Assembly: GCF_900236475.1 (NCBI RefSeq)
Contig: NZ_LT963352.1
Location: 7,907,001-7,971,000, forward strand
Direction: 5' to 3'
Length of the DNA stretch: 64,000 nucleotides
Source of the DNA: Streptomyces chartreusis NRRL 3882
Lineage (GTDB): Bacteria > Actinomycetota > Actinomycetes > Streptomycetales > Streptomycetaceae
Translations under genes and position numbers: made by a program
Part shown: piece after piece, positions 1-7,608 of the stretch
Position numbering within the stretch: position 1 is the first letter of the stretch
Layout of the letters: each line of letters starts with the position of its first letter
The notes under the pieces: model-generated
What the model was told of the DNA's origin: nothing
The model's database searches: none
The model's input: only the letters and a program-made list of their open reading frames with translations

Positions 1-330
1 GACCGATTCGCGCTGTTCGGCGGTGTCGGCCGGGCCGAGCATGGGGTCCCCGGCGAGCACCGGCTCGGGGAGCCACTGGCCCACGTAGGTCTCTCGCCGC
101 GCGCGGGCCGAGGTGAGCTGGTTGAGGCACAGGTTGGTGAGCACCTTCGTCAGCCAGGCCTCGGGGATCTCGACGCGGTCGACGTCGGCGGCCTGCCAGC
201 GCAGGAAGGTCTCCTGCACGGCGTCCTCGGCCTCGCTCGCGGAACCGAGGAGACGGTAGGCGATGGCCTCCAGGCGGGGCCTGGCTGCTTCGAACCGGTC
301 CACGTCGTTCATGGTCAGGGCCATGACCAT
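1..330 (-). CDS. ECF41/SigJ-type RNA polymerase sigma factor (3' end outside window)
   Basis: The first 110 codons of an extracytoplasmic-function sigma factor, read directly from the reverse strand; the gene runs off the left edge. The visible part covers sigma region 2: RFEAARPRLEAIAYRLLGS, then EAEDAVQETFLRW, then the stretch ending in YVGQWLPEPVL. This wording is typical of the ECF41/SigJ group, whose members usually carry a C-terminal SnoaL-like domain that tunes activity; that part is not visible. ATG 330 is taken because AGGATC lies just upstream, but in-frame ATGs at 324 and 312 are also possible. The TAXI gene stops 21 bases upstream, so it is probably the last gene of that operon. 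Family assignment is good; the target promoters are unknown. Confidence 0.85.
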   Translation of the reverse strand, partial: MVMALTMNDVDRFEAARPRLEAIAYRLLGSASEAEDAVQETFLRWQAADVDRVEIPEAWLTKVLTNLCLNQLTSARARRETYVGQWLPEPVLAGDPMLGPADTAEQRESV

Positions 331-350
331 GATCCTAGCGTCGCTGGGCC

Positions 351-1355
351 CTAGCCGTGCAGTTCGCGATAGGCGGCGACCGCCCCCGGATGCAGGGGGA
401 CGGCGCCCGTGGAGATCAGGCTGCGGGCGTCGAGGAACTGGGTGCCGAGGGCCGGGGCGGGGACGAGGCGGGTGGCCCGGCGGACCAGGACGTGGGTGAG
501 GGCGGCGGCGACGGGGGCGGGGAGGTCGGGGCGGCAGAGCAGGAGATTGGCGACGCCGATGGTCGGAACCTCGGGGGTCTCCCGGTACGCCCCGGCCGGC
601 ACCGTCACCGCCTCCAGACCCGATCCTTCCGGGCCGAGGCCGGCGCGCAGCCGGGGCAGCAGGCCGGACAGGGGCAGCAGACGGATGCCGGGGCGGGTGT
701 CGAGCCCGGACAGTACGGGGAGCGGTACACCCCCCGCGACCAGCAGCGCGTCGATCGCGCCGGCCCGCATCGCACGCGCCGCCTGCGGCATCAGCAGATG
801 CCGGACCCGGACGTCGGTGCCGGGGGTCAGGCCCGCGACGCGCAGCAGACGGTCGCCGAGCACGGCGCCGCCGGACGCGGGCGCGCCCAGCGAGACGGTG
901 CGGCCCGCCAGGTCCGACACGGTGTGGATGGGCGCCCCGGCGCGCACGGCCAGCTGGACGTAGTTCTCGTAGACCCTGCCGATCGCGCGCAGCGGGACGC
1001 GGCTGCCGAACGGTGCGGTGCCGCCGTACGCCGCCCACGCGATGTCCGACAGGGCCAGGGCCACGTCGGCCCGGCGGGCCCGGAGCAGCCGTACGTTGGC
1101 CACGCTGCCCTCGCTGCTGACCACCTCGCAGGACAGCCGGGGGTAGGTGGCCGTGACCTGGGCCGCGAGCAGTCGGCCGAAGGCCGCGTAGAACCCGTCG
1201 GTCTCGCCGGTCGCGATCCTCAGAACTCCCTCCGGGCCGCTGTCCGCGCGCCGCGCGTCCGCCGCCACGGAGCCGGCGAGCAGGCCGGTGCCCGCCGCTG
1301 CGAGTGCGGCGCGCAGGACGGTGCGGCGGGTCGTCAGGCGGGCGGGGCCGGTCAT
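351..1355 (-). CDS. TAXI-family TRAP transporter solute-binding protein
   Basis: A 334-aa exported binding protein. The N-terminus (TTRRTVLRAALAAAGTG) looks like a Tat signal followed by a hydrophobic run and has no lipobox Cys. The mature part matches the TAXI pattern: LRIATGETDGFYAAFGR, a VVSSEGSVANVRLL segment, and a PTIGVANLLLCR segment near the C-terminus. TAXI proteins bind small organic acids or amino acids for TRAP transporters, but no TRAP membrane subunit is encoded here. Its ATG overlaps the stop of the histidine kinase gene by four bases (ATGA), so the two are translationally coupled. The context suggests it presents a ligand to that kinase or serves the MHS transporter of the same operon. 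The ligand is unknown. Confidence 0.85.
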   Translation of the reverse strand: MTGPARLTTRRTVLRAALAAAGTGLLAGSVAADARRADSGPEGVLRIATGETDGFYAAFGRLLAAQVTATYPRLSCEVVSSEGSVANVRLLRARRADVALALSDIAWAAYGGTAPFGSRVPLRAIGRVYENYVQLAVRAGAPIHTVSDLAGRTVSLGAPASGGAVLGDRLLRVAGLTPGTDVRVRHLLMPQAARAMRAGAIDALLVAGGVPLPVLSGLDTRPGIRLLPLSGLLPRLRAGLGPEGSGLEAVTVPAGAYRETPEVPTIGVANLLLCRPDLPAPVAAALTHVLVRRATRLVPAPALGTQFLDARSLISTGAVPLHPGAVAAYRELHG

Positions 1356-2743
1356 GCCGTGTGCCCCTTCGGGAGCACGACCCGGACGCGCAGGCCGTGC
1401 GGTTCGGCCGCCGTGAACTCGACGTGTCCGGCGTGACCGGCCACCAGTCGCTCGGCGATCGCCAGGCCGAGACCGCTGCCGCGTACCTCGCGGTGGCGTT
1501 CCGAGCGCCAGAAGCGGGTGCCGGCCCGGGAGAGTTCGCCGGTGTTCAGGCCCGGCCCGTCGTCCTGTACCTCGAACACCGCGTCCGCGCCCTCGGTGGA
1601 ACAGCGTGCCTCCACGCGGGCGCCGCTCCCGGCGTACTTGATCGCGTTGTCGAGGAGGATGTCGGCCACCTGGGCCAGCTCTCCCTCCGGGCAGGCCATG
1701 AGGACCGCGGGGCCGGGCACGAACTCCAGGCGGACTCCGGCCCGTTCGGCCACCGGCTGCCACAGCCGGACCTGGGCCGCCGCGACCGCCGCGGCGTCGC
1801 AGCACGACTCCCGCGCCCGCGTTACGGCCAGTTCGCCGGCGCGGTGCTCGGCGTTCGCCAGGGTGAGCAGGTCGTCGAGGAGGTGCTCCATGCGTTCGAG
1901 TTCGGCCGTCACCCCGGTGTAGGTGCGGGTGCCGGAGGTGCGCAGGTGGGGCTGGAGCGAGTCGATGCGCAGCCGCAGGGCGGCCAGGGGGTTGCGCAGT
2001 TGGTGCGAGGTGTCGGCGACGAGCCGGCGCTGCTGTTCCAGCGCGGTGGTGACCGCGTCGGCCATGCGGTTGAAGCCGGTGGCCAGCTGGCGCAGCTCCG
2101 GCGGGCCGCCGGCCCGCGCGTGCTCGGGCGGCAGGCCGGCGGCCAGGGTGCCGACCGCGCGGTCGAGGCGGTGCAGCGGCCGTACGACCCACCGCGTGGC
2201 CCGGCGGGCGAGCAGCACACAGGCCACGGCGAACAGACCGGCGCCGGCCAGGACGAGCGTCCAGCGCAGGGCGATGTCGTCCGCGGCGGCCCGCACCGAG
2301 GCCCGCAGCACCACGGCGCCGGACACCCTGGTGCCGGTGCCCACGGGGCGGGCGAGCAGCCGGTCGGCCCGGGACCAGGGCCGCAGCGTCCCCCCGGGTG
2401 AGACGGGCTGGTTGCGCAGCGCCGCGTCGACGAGCCGGGCGACGGCCGGGTCGGCGGCGCGCAGGCCGCCCGTCTGCACCAGCGGGGCGCGGCGGGCGTC
2501 GACGACCACGACGGCCTCGCCGTACAGCTCGGTGTAGCGGCGCACGTCGGCCGTGAGCGTGCCGGTGTCGTCGCTCTCGGCGGCCTGCTCGGCCAGCCCG
2601 GCGAAACGGTCGAGGTCGGCGGTGCGCGCCGCGACGAGTTGCTGAGTGCGCTGCGCGGCGGTGACGGCCAGCAGCGGGACGGCGAAGCCGGCCACGGCAA
2701 GGACCGCGAAGGCCAGGACCACGGTGAGGACGCGGGTGCGCAT
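1352..2743 (-). CDS. Sensor histidine kinase
   Basis: A 463-aa membrane histidine kinase. Residues 8-30 form a first membrane helix, about 31-155 an extracytoplasmic sensor region, and about 160-180 a second helix followed by a HAMP segment. The dimerisation helix carries the phospho-acceptor in DTSHQLRNPLAAL (His247). The ATP-binding domain shows LDNAIKYAGSG (N box), DDGPG (G1) and GSGLGLAIAERLV (G2). It lies 27 bases downstream of the response regulator and overlaps the TAXI gene, so the partners are clear. The layout recalls TctDE-type systems, where a kinase works with a periplasmic binding protein for carboxylates. That functional analogy is inferred. Confidence 0.93.
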   Translation of the reverse strand: MRTRVLTVVLAFAVLAVAGFAVPLLAVTAAQRTQQLVAARTADLDRFAGLAEQAAESDDTGTLTADVRRYTELYGEAVVVVDARRAPLVQTGGLRAADPAVARLVDAALRNQPVSPGGTLRPWSRADRLLARPVGTGTRVSGAVVLRASVRAAADDIALRWTLVLAGAGLFAVACVLLARRATRWVVRPLHRLDRAVGTLAAGLPPEHARAGGPPELRQLATGFNRMADAVTTALEQQRRLVADTSHQLRNPLAALRLRIDSLQPHLRTSGTRTYTGVTAELERMEHLLDDLLTLANAEHRAGELAVTRARESCCDAAAVAAAQVRLWQPVAERAGVRLEFVPGPAVLMACPEGELAQVADILLDNAIKYAGSGARVEARCSTEGADAVFEVQDDGPGLNTGELSRAGTRFWRSERHREVRGSGLGLAIAERLVAGHAGHVEFTAAEPHGLRVRVVLPKGHTA

Positions 2744-2770
2744 GAACAGGGCCTGCCGTGAGAAGCCGGC

Positions 2771-3430
2771 TCAGTCGCCGAAGCGGTAGCCGAAGCCGCG
2801 GATGGTGGTCAGCACCTCGGGGCGGCCGAGCTTGGCCCGCACCTGGGTGAGGTGCACATCGAGAGAGCGGGACACGGCGAGGAAGGCGTCGCCCCACACC
2901 TCGTCCATCAGCTGCTGGCGGCTGACCGCCGTGCCGGCCCGGGCCGCCAGCGCGGCGAGGACCTCGAACTCCTTGGCGGTCAGCCGCACCTCCGCGCCGC
3001 CGACCGTCACCCGGCGCGCGTCGAGGTCGACCTCGACGTCGGCGACGCGGACGGTGCGCGGCGCCGGGGCGGCGGGTGCCGTGGCGCGGCGGGTGACGGC
3101 CTCGATGCGGGCCAGCAGCTCGGCTAGCCGGACCGGCTTGACCAGGTAGTCGTCGGCGCCCAGCCGCAGACCACGCACCACCGACCGTTCGTCGCCCCGC
3201 GCGGTGAGCACCACCACCGGCAGGGCGCTGACCGCGCGCAGCTTGCGCAGCACCTCCAGGCCGTCCAGGTCGGGCAGGCCGAGGTCGAGCAGCAGCAGGT
3301 CGGCCTGCCGGTGGCGGGCCAGAACGTCCTCGCCGCGCCGCACCCGGGCCGGCTGGTGGCCGTTGTCGTACAGCGCCTCGGTCAGCGCGCCCGCCACCCC
3401 GTCGTCGTCCTCGGCCAGCAGCACCCGCAC
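2771..3430 (-). CDS. OmpR/TctD-type response regulator
   Basis: A 219-aa two-component regulator. The receiver domain (residues 1-115) has the acidic cluster EDDD near the start, the phospho-acceptor Asp49 in LLLLDLGLPD, the Thr in VLTARG and the Lys in YLVKPV. A winged-helix DNA-binding domain follows (about 125-218), with RLTAKEFEVLAALA and the closing GYRFGD typical of OmpR/PhoB proteins. The GTG start at 3430 has a strong ribosome site (GGAGG). The MHS transporter gene stops 21 bases upstream and the kinase begins 27 bases downstream. It probably controls this operon or other transport genes for the ligand bound by the TAXI protein. Confidence 0.93.
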   Translation of the reverse strand: MRVLLAEDDDGVAGALTEALYDNGHQPARVRRGEDVLARHRQADLLLLDLGLPDLDGLEVLRKLRAVSALPVVVLTARGDERSVVRGLRLGADDYLVKPVRLAELLARIEAVTRRATAPAAPAPRTVRVADVEVDLDARRVTVGGAEVRLTAKEFEVLAALAARAGTAVSRQQLMDEVWGDAFLAVSRSLDVHLTQVRAKLGRPEVLTTIRGFGYRFGD

Positions 3431-3451
3431 GGTCGCCTCCTTCCCGCCTCG

Positions 3452-4801
3452 TCAGTCGCGAGACCGGGAAACGCCCTCGTCCAGCGGCGACGCGTCGGAG
3501 GTCTCGCGCATCCGAATGTAGACGAGCAGCGAGATCAGGACACAGGCGGTGACGTAGTAGAAGTACCAGTTCTCGTGTCCGGCGTTCTTGAACCAGAGGG
3601 CGACGTACTCGGCGGTCCCGCCGAACACGGCCACGGTCAGTGCGTACGGCAGGCCGACGCCGAGCGCCCGGATCGAGGTCGGGAACAGCTCGGCCTTCAC
3701 CACCGCGCTGATCGAGGTGTACAGGGAGCTGACGGCCAGCGGCACGACCATGAGCAGGAACGCGTACCCGGGGTCACTGGTGTGCGACAGCAGGGTGAGC
3801 GAGGGCACCACCACCACGGTGCCCAGCGCCCCGAACGCGATCAGCATGGGACGCCGCCCCACCCGGTCGGACAGCAGGCCCATCACCGGCTGGAGCACGA
3901 CGAACACGAGCAGCGCGAAGAAGTTGATCCACGCCGCCGTGGGCTTGGCGATGCCGCTGGTGTTGACCATGAACTTCTGCAGGTAGGTGGTGTACGTGTA
4001 GAAGAACAGCGTGCCGCCCATGGTCAGCCCGACGACGACCAGGCACTGCCGGGGGTAGGACAGCAGCAGCCGCAGACTTCCGCGGGCCGGGCCGCTCTGC
4101 TCCTTCTCGCCTTCCGACGCGGCACGTTCGAAGCTCTCGGACTCGTCCATGCCGCGCCGCAGCCACAGCACGACCACCGCCCCCGCGGCGCCGACGACGA
4201 ACGCGATCCGCCAGCCCCAGGACTCCATCTGCGCGGGGCTGAGCACCTGTTGCAGGACGATCTGCAGACCGAGCGCCGTCAGCTGCCCGGCGATGAGGGT
4301 GACGTACTGGAAACTGGAGTAGTAACCGCGGCGGCCGGGCGAGGCCACCTCGGACATGTACGTGGCGGAGGTCGAGTACTCACCTCCCACCGACAGACCT
4401 TGCAGCAGCCGCGCGGCGACCAGCAGGATCGGCGCGGCGACCCCGATCGAGCCGTACGACGGGGTCAGCGCGACGATCAGTGAACCGGCCGCCATGAGCG
4501 TCACCGACAGCGTCAGCGCCGCGCGGCGGCCGCGGCGGTCGGCGTAGCGGCCCAGGACCCAGCCGCCGATCGGCCGCATCAGGAAGCCGACCGCGAACAC
4601 CGCCGCGGTGTTGAGGAGTTGGGCGGTCTGGTCGCCGGAGGGGAAGAAGACGGAGGCGAAGTAGACGCTGAAGGCGGTGTACGCGTACCAGTCGTACCAC
4701 TCGATCAGATTGCCGATCGATCCGCGCACGATGTTGCTGACGACCCTGCGTTCGTCGCGGCGCGGTGTGCGCGCACGCTCGGCGGTGGTCTGTGTGGCCA
4801 T
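3452..4801 (-). CDS. MHS-family MFS transporter (dicarboxylate/alpha-ketoglutarate permease type)
   Basis: A 449-aa integral membrane symporter of the metabolite:H+ symporter family (relatives KgtP, ProP, ShiA). The N-terminus has the family signature GSIGNLIEWYDWYAYTAFS, then FLMRPIGGWVLGRYADRRGRR, the MFS A-motif between helices 2 and 3. A second copy, LSDRVGRRPMLI, starts the C-terminal half. Twelve hydrophobic segments can be counted. ATG 4801 is chosen because GGGAG sits just upstream; an in-frame extension to 4864 lacks the family pattern. It appears to be the first gene of a minus-strand operon with the two-component system and TAXI protein. Mono- or dicarboxylate uptake is the likeliest role; the exact substrate cannot be read from sequence. 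Confidence 0.9.
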   Translation of the reverse strand: MATQTTAERARTPRRDERRVVSNIVRGSIGNLIEWYDWYAYTAFSVYFASVFFPSGDQTAQLLNTAAVFAVGFLMRPIGGWVLGRYADRRGRRAALTLSVTLMAAGSLIVALTPSYGSIGVAAPILLVAARLLQGLSVGGEYSTSATYMSEVASPGRRGYYSSFQYVTLIAGQLTALGLQIVLQQVLSPAQMESWGWRIAFVVGAAGAVVVLWLRRGMDESESFERAASEGEKEQSGPARGSLRLLLSYPRQCLVVVGLTMGGTLFFYTYTTYLQKFMVNTSGIAKPTAAWINFFALLVFVVLQPVMGLLSDRVGRRPMLIAFGALGTVVVVPSLTLLSHTSDPGYAFLLMVVPLAVSSLYTSISAVVKAELFPTSIRALGVGLPYALTVAVFGGTAEYVALWFKNAGHENWYFYYVTACVLISLLVYIRMRETSDASPLDEGVSRSRD

Positions 4802-5039
4802 CGGAACTCCCTTGTCTGCGGCCCGGAAGCACACAGAGTCGGCGGCGCGAACAGCGTCGCTCAATGCCGGGAGCCAAGTCCTTACAGTCCCTTAGGGCTC
4901 GGGCACGCCGGGAGTCGACTCACCGCGTCCGACGATCGGCGACCCGGCGGGCGGACGGGGCTCCACCGGCCGCTCGCGGGCGAACGAGATCTTGCTATCG
5001 TGAGCCGCGCGGCCTCGAACGGGGAAGAACAGGACGACC

Positions 5040-5849
5040 ATGACCGAGTTGGACACCATCGAAAATCCCTCCGATCCGGCTGTGCAGCGGATCAGCGATG
5101 TCACCAAGCCTTCGCGATCCAACATCAAGACCACGTTGATCGAGGACGTCGAGCCCCTCACGCACTGCATCGCGGCCGGAGTGGAGTTCATCGAGGTCTA
5201 CGGCAGCGACAGCAGTCCCTTCCCCGCCGAATTGCTGGATCTGTGCAGGCGGCAGAACATTCCGGTCCGCCTCATCGACTCGTCGATCGTCAACCAGTTG
5301 TTCAAGGGGGAGAGGAAGCCCAGGACGTTCGGCATCGCCCGCGTCCCTCGCCCGGCCAGGTTCAGCGATATCGAAAGCCGGAGCGGGGACGTCGTCGTTC
5401 TCGACGGGGTGAAGATCGTCGGGAACATCGGCGCGATCGTACGCACGTCGCTCGCGCTCGGAGCGTCCGGGATCATCCTGGTCGACAGTGATATCGCCAG
5501 CATCGCGGACCGGCGTCTGCAAAGGGCCAGCCGTGGCTACGTCTTCTCGCTCCCCGTCGTCCTCTCCGGTCGCGAGGAGGCCCTCGCCTTCATCCGGGAC
5601 AGTGGTATGAAGCTGATGACGCTCAAGGCAGACGGCGATATTTCCGTGAAGGAACTCGGCGACAGTCCGGATCGGCTTGCCTTGTTGTTCGGCAGCGAAA
5701 AGGGCGGGCCGTCCGACCTCTTCGAGGAAGCGTCTTCCGCCTCGGTCTCGATTCCCATGATGAGTTCGACCGAGTCCCTCAACGTGTCCGTTTCCCTCGG
5801 AATCGCGCTGCACGAGAGGATCGACAGGAATCTCGCGGCCAACCGATAA
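5040..5849 (+). CDS. tsnR: TsnR-type 23S rRNA (A1067-2'-O) methyltransferase, thiostrepton resistance
   Basis: A 269-aa SpoU/TrmH-fold methyltransferase that matches, from memory, the Streptomyces azureus thiostrepton-resistance protein almost throughout, with the same length and the same C-terminus (RIDRNLAANR). The knot-fold motifs are present: NIGAIVRTSLALG, LLFGSEKGGPSDL and SIPMMSSTESLNVSVSLG. The known enzyme methylates the 2'-O of A1067 (E. coli numbering) in 23S rRNA, which blocks thiostrepton binding. The gene stands alone: the minus-strand genes on both sides are unrelated and no thiopeptide biosynthesis genes occur in the window. It begins with ATG and has its own 238-bp upstream region. 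Its wobble positions look less GC-rich than those of neighbouring genes, which would fit horizontal acquisition. Identity to tsr is recalled, not aligned. Confidence 0.93.
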   Translation: MTELDTIENPSDPAVQRISDVTKPSRSNIKTTLIEDVEPLTHCIAAGVEFIEVYGSDSSPFPAELLDLCRRQNIPVRLIDSSIVNQLFKGERKPRTFGIARVPRPARFSDIESRSGDVVVLDGVKIVGNIGAIVRTSLALGASGIILVDSDIASIADRRLQRASRGYVFSLPVVLSGREEALAFIRDSGMKLMTLKADGDISVKELGDSPDRLALLFGSEKGGPSDLFEEASSASVSIPMMSSTESLNVSVSLGIALHERIDRNLAANR

Positions 5850-5876
5850 GCGCCCCTTGCGGTCACAGCGGCTGCG

Positions 5877-5929
5877 GGACGGTGAGGAACGGCATGGCGG
5901 TGCACGCTTCCTCAGGCGTGTCACCGTCC
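5877..5929 (+). terminator. Possible terminator of tsnR
   Basis: GGACGGTGA and TCACCGTCC form a nine-base stem, with a second pairing (GAGGAA/TTCCTC) inside it, starting 27 bases after the tsnR stop. There is no U-tract, as is common in high-GC actinobacteria. Confidence 0.4.
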
Positions 5930-5970
5930 AGCAGAGGCCTCCACATCGACAGGTGTGTCGATGCCCGCGG

Positions 5971-6348
5971 TCACCGTGCGGCCGGGACGTCGTCGAGGCT
6001 TGTGTAGACGGCCCTGCCCCGGGCGCGGGCCCGGGCGACCATCCGGTCGGCACCCTCGGACGGGCCGCCGATCCGCAGCACCGCGTCGCAACGGGACAGC
6101 AGCTGCTCGGCTACGGGGTGGAAGATCTCCTCGTACGCCGCATCGCCGGGGCCGGTGCTGCCGGCGGTCTCCAGCAGCGGCAGGGCGAGGGCCTCACCGG
6201 TCACGCCGAGGTGGCCGGCACGGAAGAGCTTCAGGGCCACTTCGTTCATGGCCCGGACGTTCGCCTCCAGCTTGTGCGGGTCGTCGCCGGTGCCCGACCG
6301 GTAGGGTCCGGCGACCAGGATCATGAGCGAGCGCGTGGCGGTCTGCAC
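5971..6348 (-). CDS. DUF4406-type protein (nucleoside 2-deoxyribosyltransferase-like fold)
   Basis: A small 125-aa protein. It has the DUF4406/nucleoside deoxyribosyltransferase pattern: LMILVAGPYRSGTGDD at the N-terminus, a conserved Asn/Ala helix (LEANVRAMNEVALKLFRAGH) and LSRCDAVLRIGGPSEGADR near the C-terminus. The GTG at 6348 has a good ribosome site (AAGGAG). It starts 35 bases after the DeoR-type regulator stop and is probably co-transcribed with it. Proteins of this fold act on nucleoside- or nucleotide-like substrates, but no reaction is established for this subgroup, so the role is open. Confidence 0.75.
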   Translation of the reverse strand: MQTATRSLMILVAGPYRSGTGDDPHKLEANVRAMNEVALKLFRAGHLGVTGEALALPLLETAGSTGPGDAAYEEIFHPVAEQLLSRCDAVLRIGGPSEGADRMVARARARGRAVYTSLDDVPAAR

Positions 6349-6383
6349 AGAATTACTCCTTGATGTGATGTGAGCGGCGGGCG

Positions 6384-7151
6384 TCAGACCAGGTGGGTCT
6401 CGACACCCGCCTGCCGCAGGGCCTTGAGGGTGGCCGGGCCATTGGGGTGGGTCTGCGCGTCATCGGCCGCGGCGTCAGTGACGAAACAATCGGCGGCGCC
6501 CGGCGCGGCGACCTGGCTGAAGGCCCGGACGCCGAGTTTGGTGGCGTCCGCGACAGCGACCGTGCGGGCCGACTGGGCAAGCCCGACCTGCTTGACCGCC
6601 GCGTCGTCCAGGGAGAACTCCGACCAGCCATGCTCGGCGTGCACGCCGCCGATGGACATCACGAAGCAGTCGAAACTCAACGACTCCAGCGTGCGCAGGG
6701 CCAGCGGCCCCACCAGCGAGCGTTCCCCCGGACGGGAGCGGCCTCCGACGATGAGGAGCTCGATCCCCGGGCGGTCCGCCAGGGCGAGGGCCGTCTGCAG
6801 GCTCAGCACGGCGACCGTCAGCGGAGCGCGTTCGGCCAGATGTTCCGCCACGTGCACGGTGGTGGTCCCCGCGTCCAGCAGCACCCGTGAACCGGGCTCC
6901 ACCATCGCGGCCACGGCCGCACCCAGACGGTCCTTGGTGGCGGACTGCCACTGTTCCCGTGCGGCGAACCCGCCGCCCTCCTCACGGGGACGGTGGGCGA
7001 CCGCACCGCCGTGCACCCGGCGTACCAGGCCCTGACGCTCCAGCGCGTCCAAGTCCCGGCGCACGGTCATCTCCGAGACCCCGAGACGCTGAGAGAGCTC
7101 CGACACGGACACCTTGCCCGAGCCCTGCACCAAACGCAGGGATTTGAACAG
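6384..7151 (-). CDS. DeoR/GlpR-family transcriptional regulator, start unclear
   Basis: A repressor-type protein with an N-terminal winged helix (GKVSVSELSQRLGVSEMTVR, then LDALERQGLVRRVHGGAV) and a C-terminal sugar-phosphate-sensing DeoR domain (LLDAGTTTVHVAEHL, SLQTALALADRPGIELLIVG, FDCFVMSIGGVHAEHG). Such proteins respond to phosphorylated sugars. No ATG or ribosome site is found before the winged helix. The frame is open far upstream, into the SnoaL-like gene that ends at 7181. The end given here (a CTG codon) only marks the limit of recognisable homology; TTG 7133 and GTG 7130 are alternatives but would remove part of helix 1. The gene may have lost its native 5' end by rearrangement. 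It precedes the DUF4406 gene. Confidence 0.75.
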   Translation of the reverse strand: MFKSLRLVQGSGKVSVSELSQRLGVSEMTVRRDLDALERQGLVRRVHGGAVAHRPREEGGGFAAREQWQSATKDRLGAAVAAMVEPGSRVLLDAGTTTVHVAEHLAERAPLTVAVLSLQTALALADRPGIELLIVGGRSRPGERSLVGPLALRTLESLSFDCFVMSIGGVHAEHGWSEFSLDDAAVKQVGLAQSARTVAVADATKLGVRAFSQVAAPGAADCFVTDAAADDAQTHPNGPATLKALRQAGVETHLV

Positions 7152-7180
7152 GTGAGTGTGTGAATCTGGGGTTGGGGGCG

Positions 7181-7555
7181 CTAGGGGGAGGGCTTGATGT
7201 CTCCCGCGAAAACGATGATCTGATCGATGAGGTTTCTCCTCAGATGGACGACGTCCGTTCCCGCGAGACGTGGACCTCCGTCCGGCAGCGTGAAAACCCA
7301 CTGGTACCGCGCCCACTCATCGGGCATGTCCACTCCCGAACAGCGGATCATCGTGCCCGCCCCCGCCGGGTGGCGCCGGATGTCCAGCACGAACCGCTCC
7401 ACTGCCTCGATCCCCTCACTGCGCCCCAACGGCCCCCAGAGGATGACGTCCGGGGTCAGCGCCTGGGACAGCAGAGAAGTCACGTAGCTGTCTTCTGAGG
7501 CATTGAACGCGGAGATGAACGTGTCGATCGCCGACTGTGCGGTTTCTTCCTGCAT
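7181..7555 (-). CDS. SnoaL-like/NTF2-fold protein
   Basis: A 124-aa single-domain protein of the SnoaL-like (NTF2) fold. The pattern is an N-terminal helix (AIDTFISAFNASED), LTPDVILWGPLG, a middle strand region and a C-terminal pair ending LRRNLIDQIIVFAGD. Such domains act as polyketide cyclases, isomerases or ligand-binding modules, and many have no assigned reaction. It lies between the DeoR-type gene (downstream) and the BBE-type flavoenzyme (53 bases upstream), all on the minus strand. The nearby flavoenzymes would fit a small oxidative or secondary-metabolic function, but there is no direct evidence for a substrate. Confidence 0.75.
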   Translation of the reverse strand: MQEETAQSAIDTFISAFNASEDSYVTSLLSQALTPDVILWGPLGRSEGIEAVERFVLDIRRHPAGAGTMIRCSGVDMPDEWARYQWVFTLPDGGPRLAGTDVVHLRRNLIDQIIVFAGDIKPSP

Positions 7556-7608
7556 GCACCAGTCATACCAGTCGGTTCACCGGTCACGGTCGTCCCGGGA
7601 CGATCGCT

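Noticed and set aside
351..2897. An 848-codon minus-strand reading frame covering the TAXI gene and most of the kinase region
   Set aside because: Only the part 351-1355 codes for the TAXI protein. The rest is an out-of-frame reading of the kinase gene, which has its own clear motifs.
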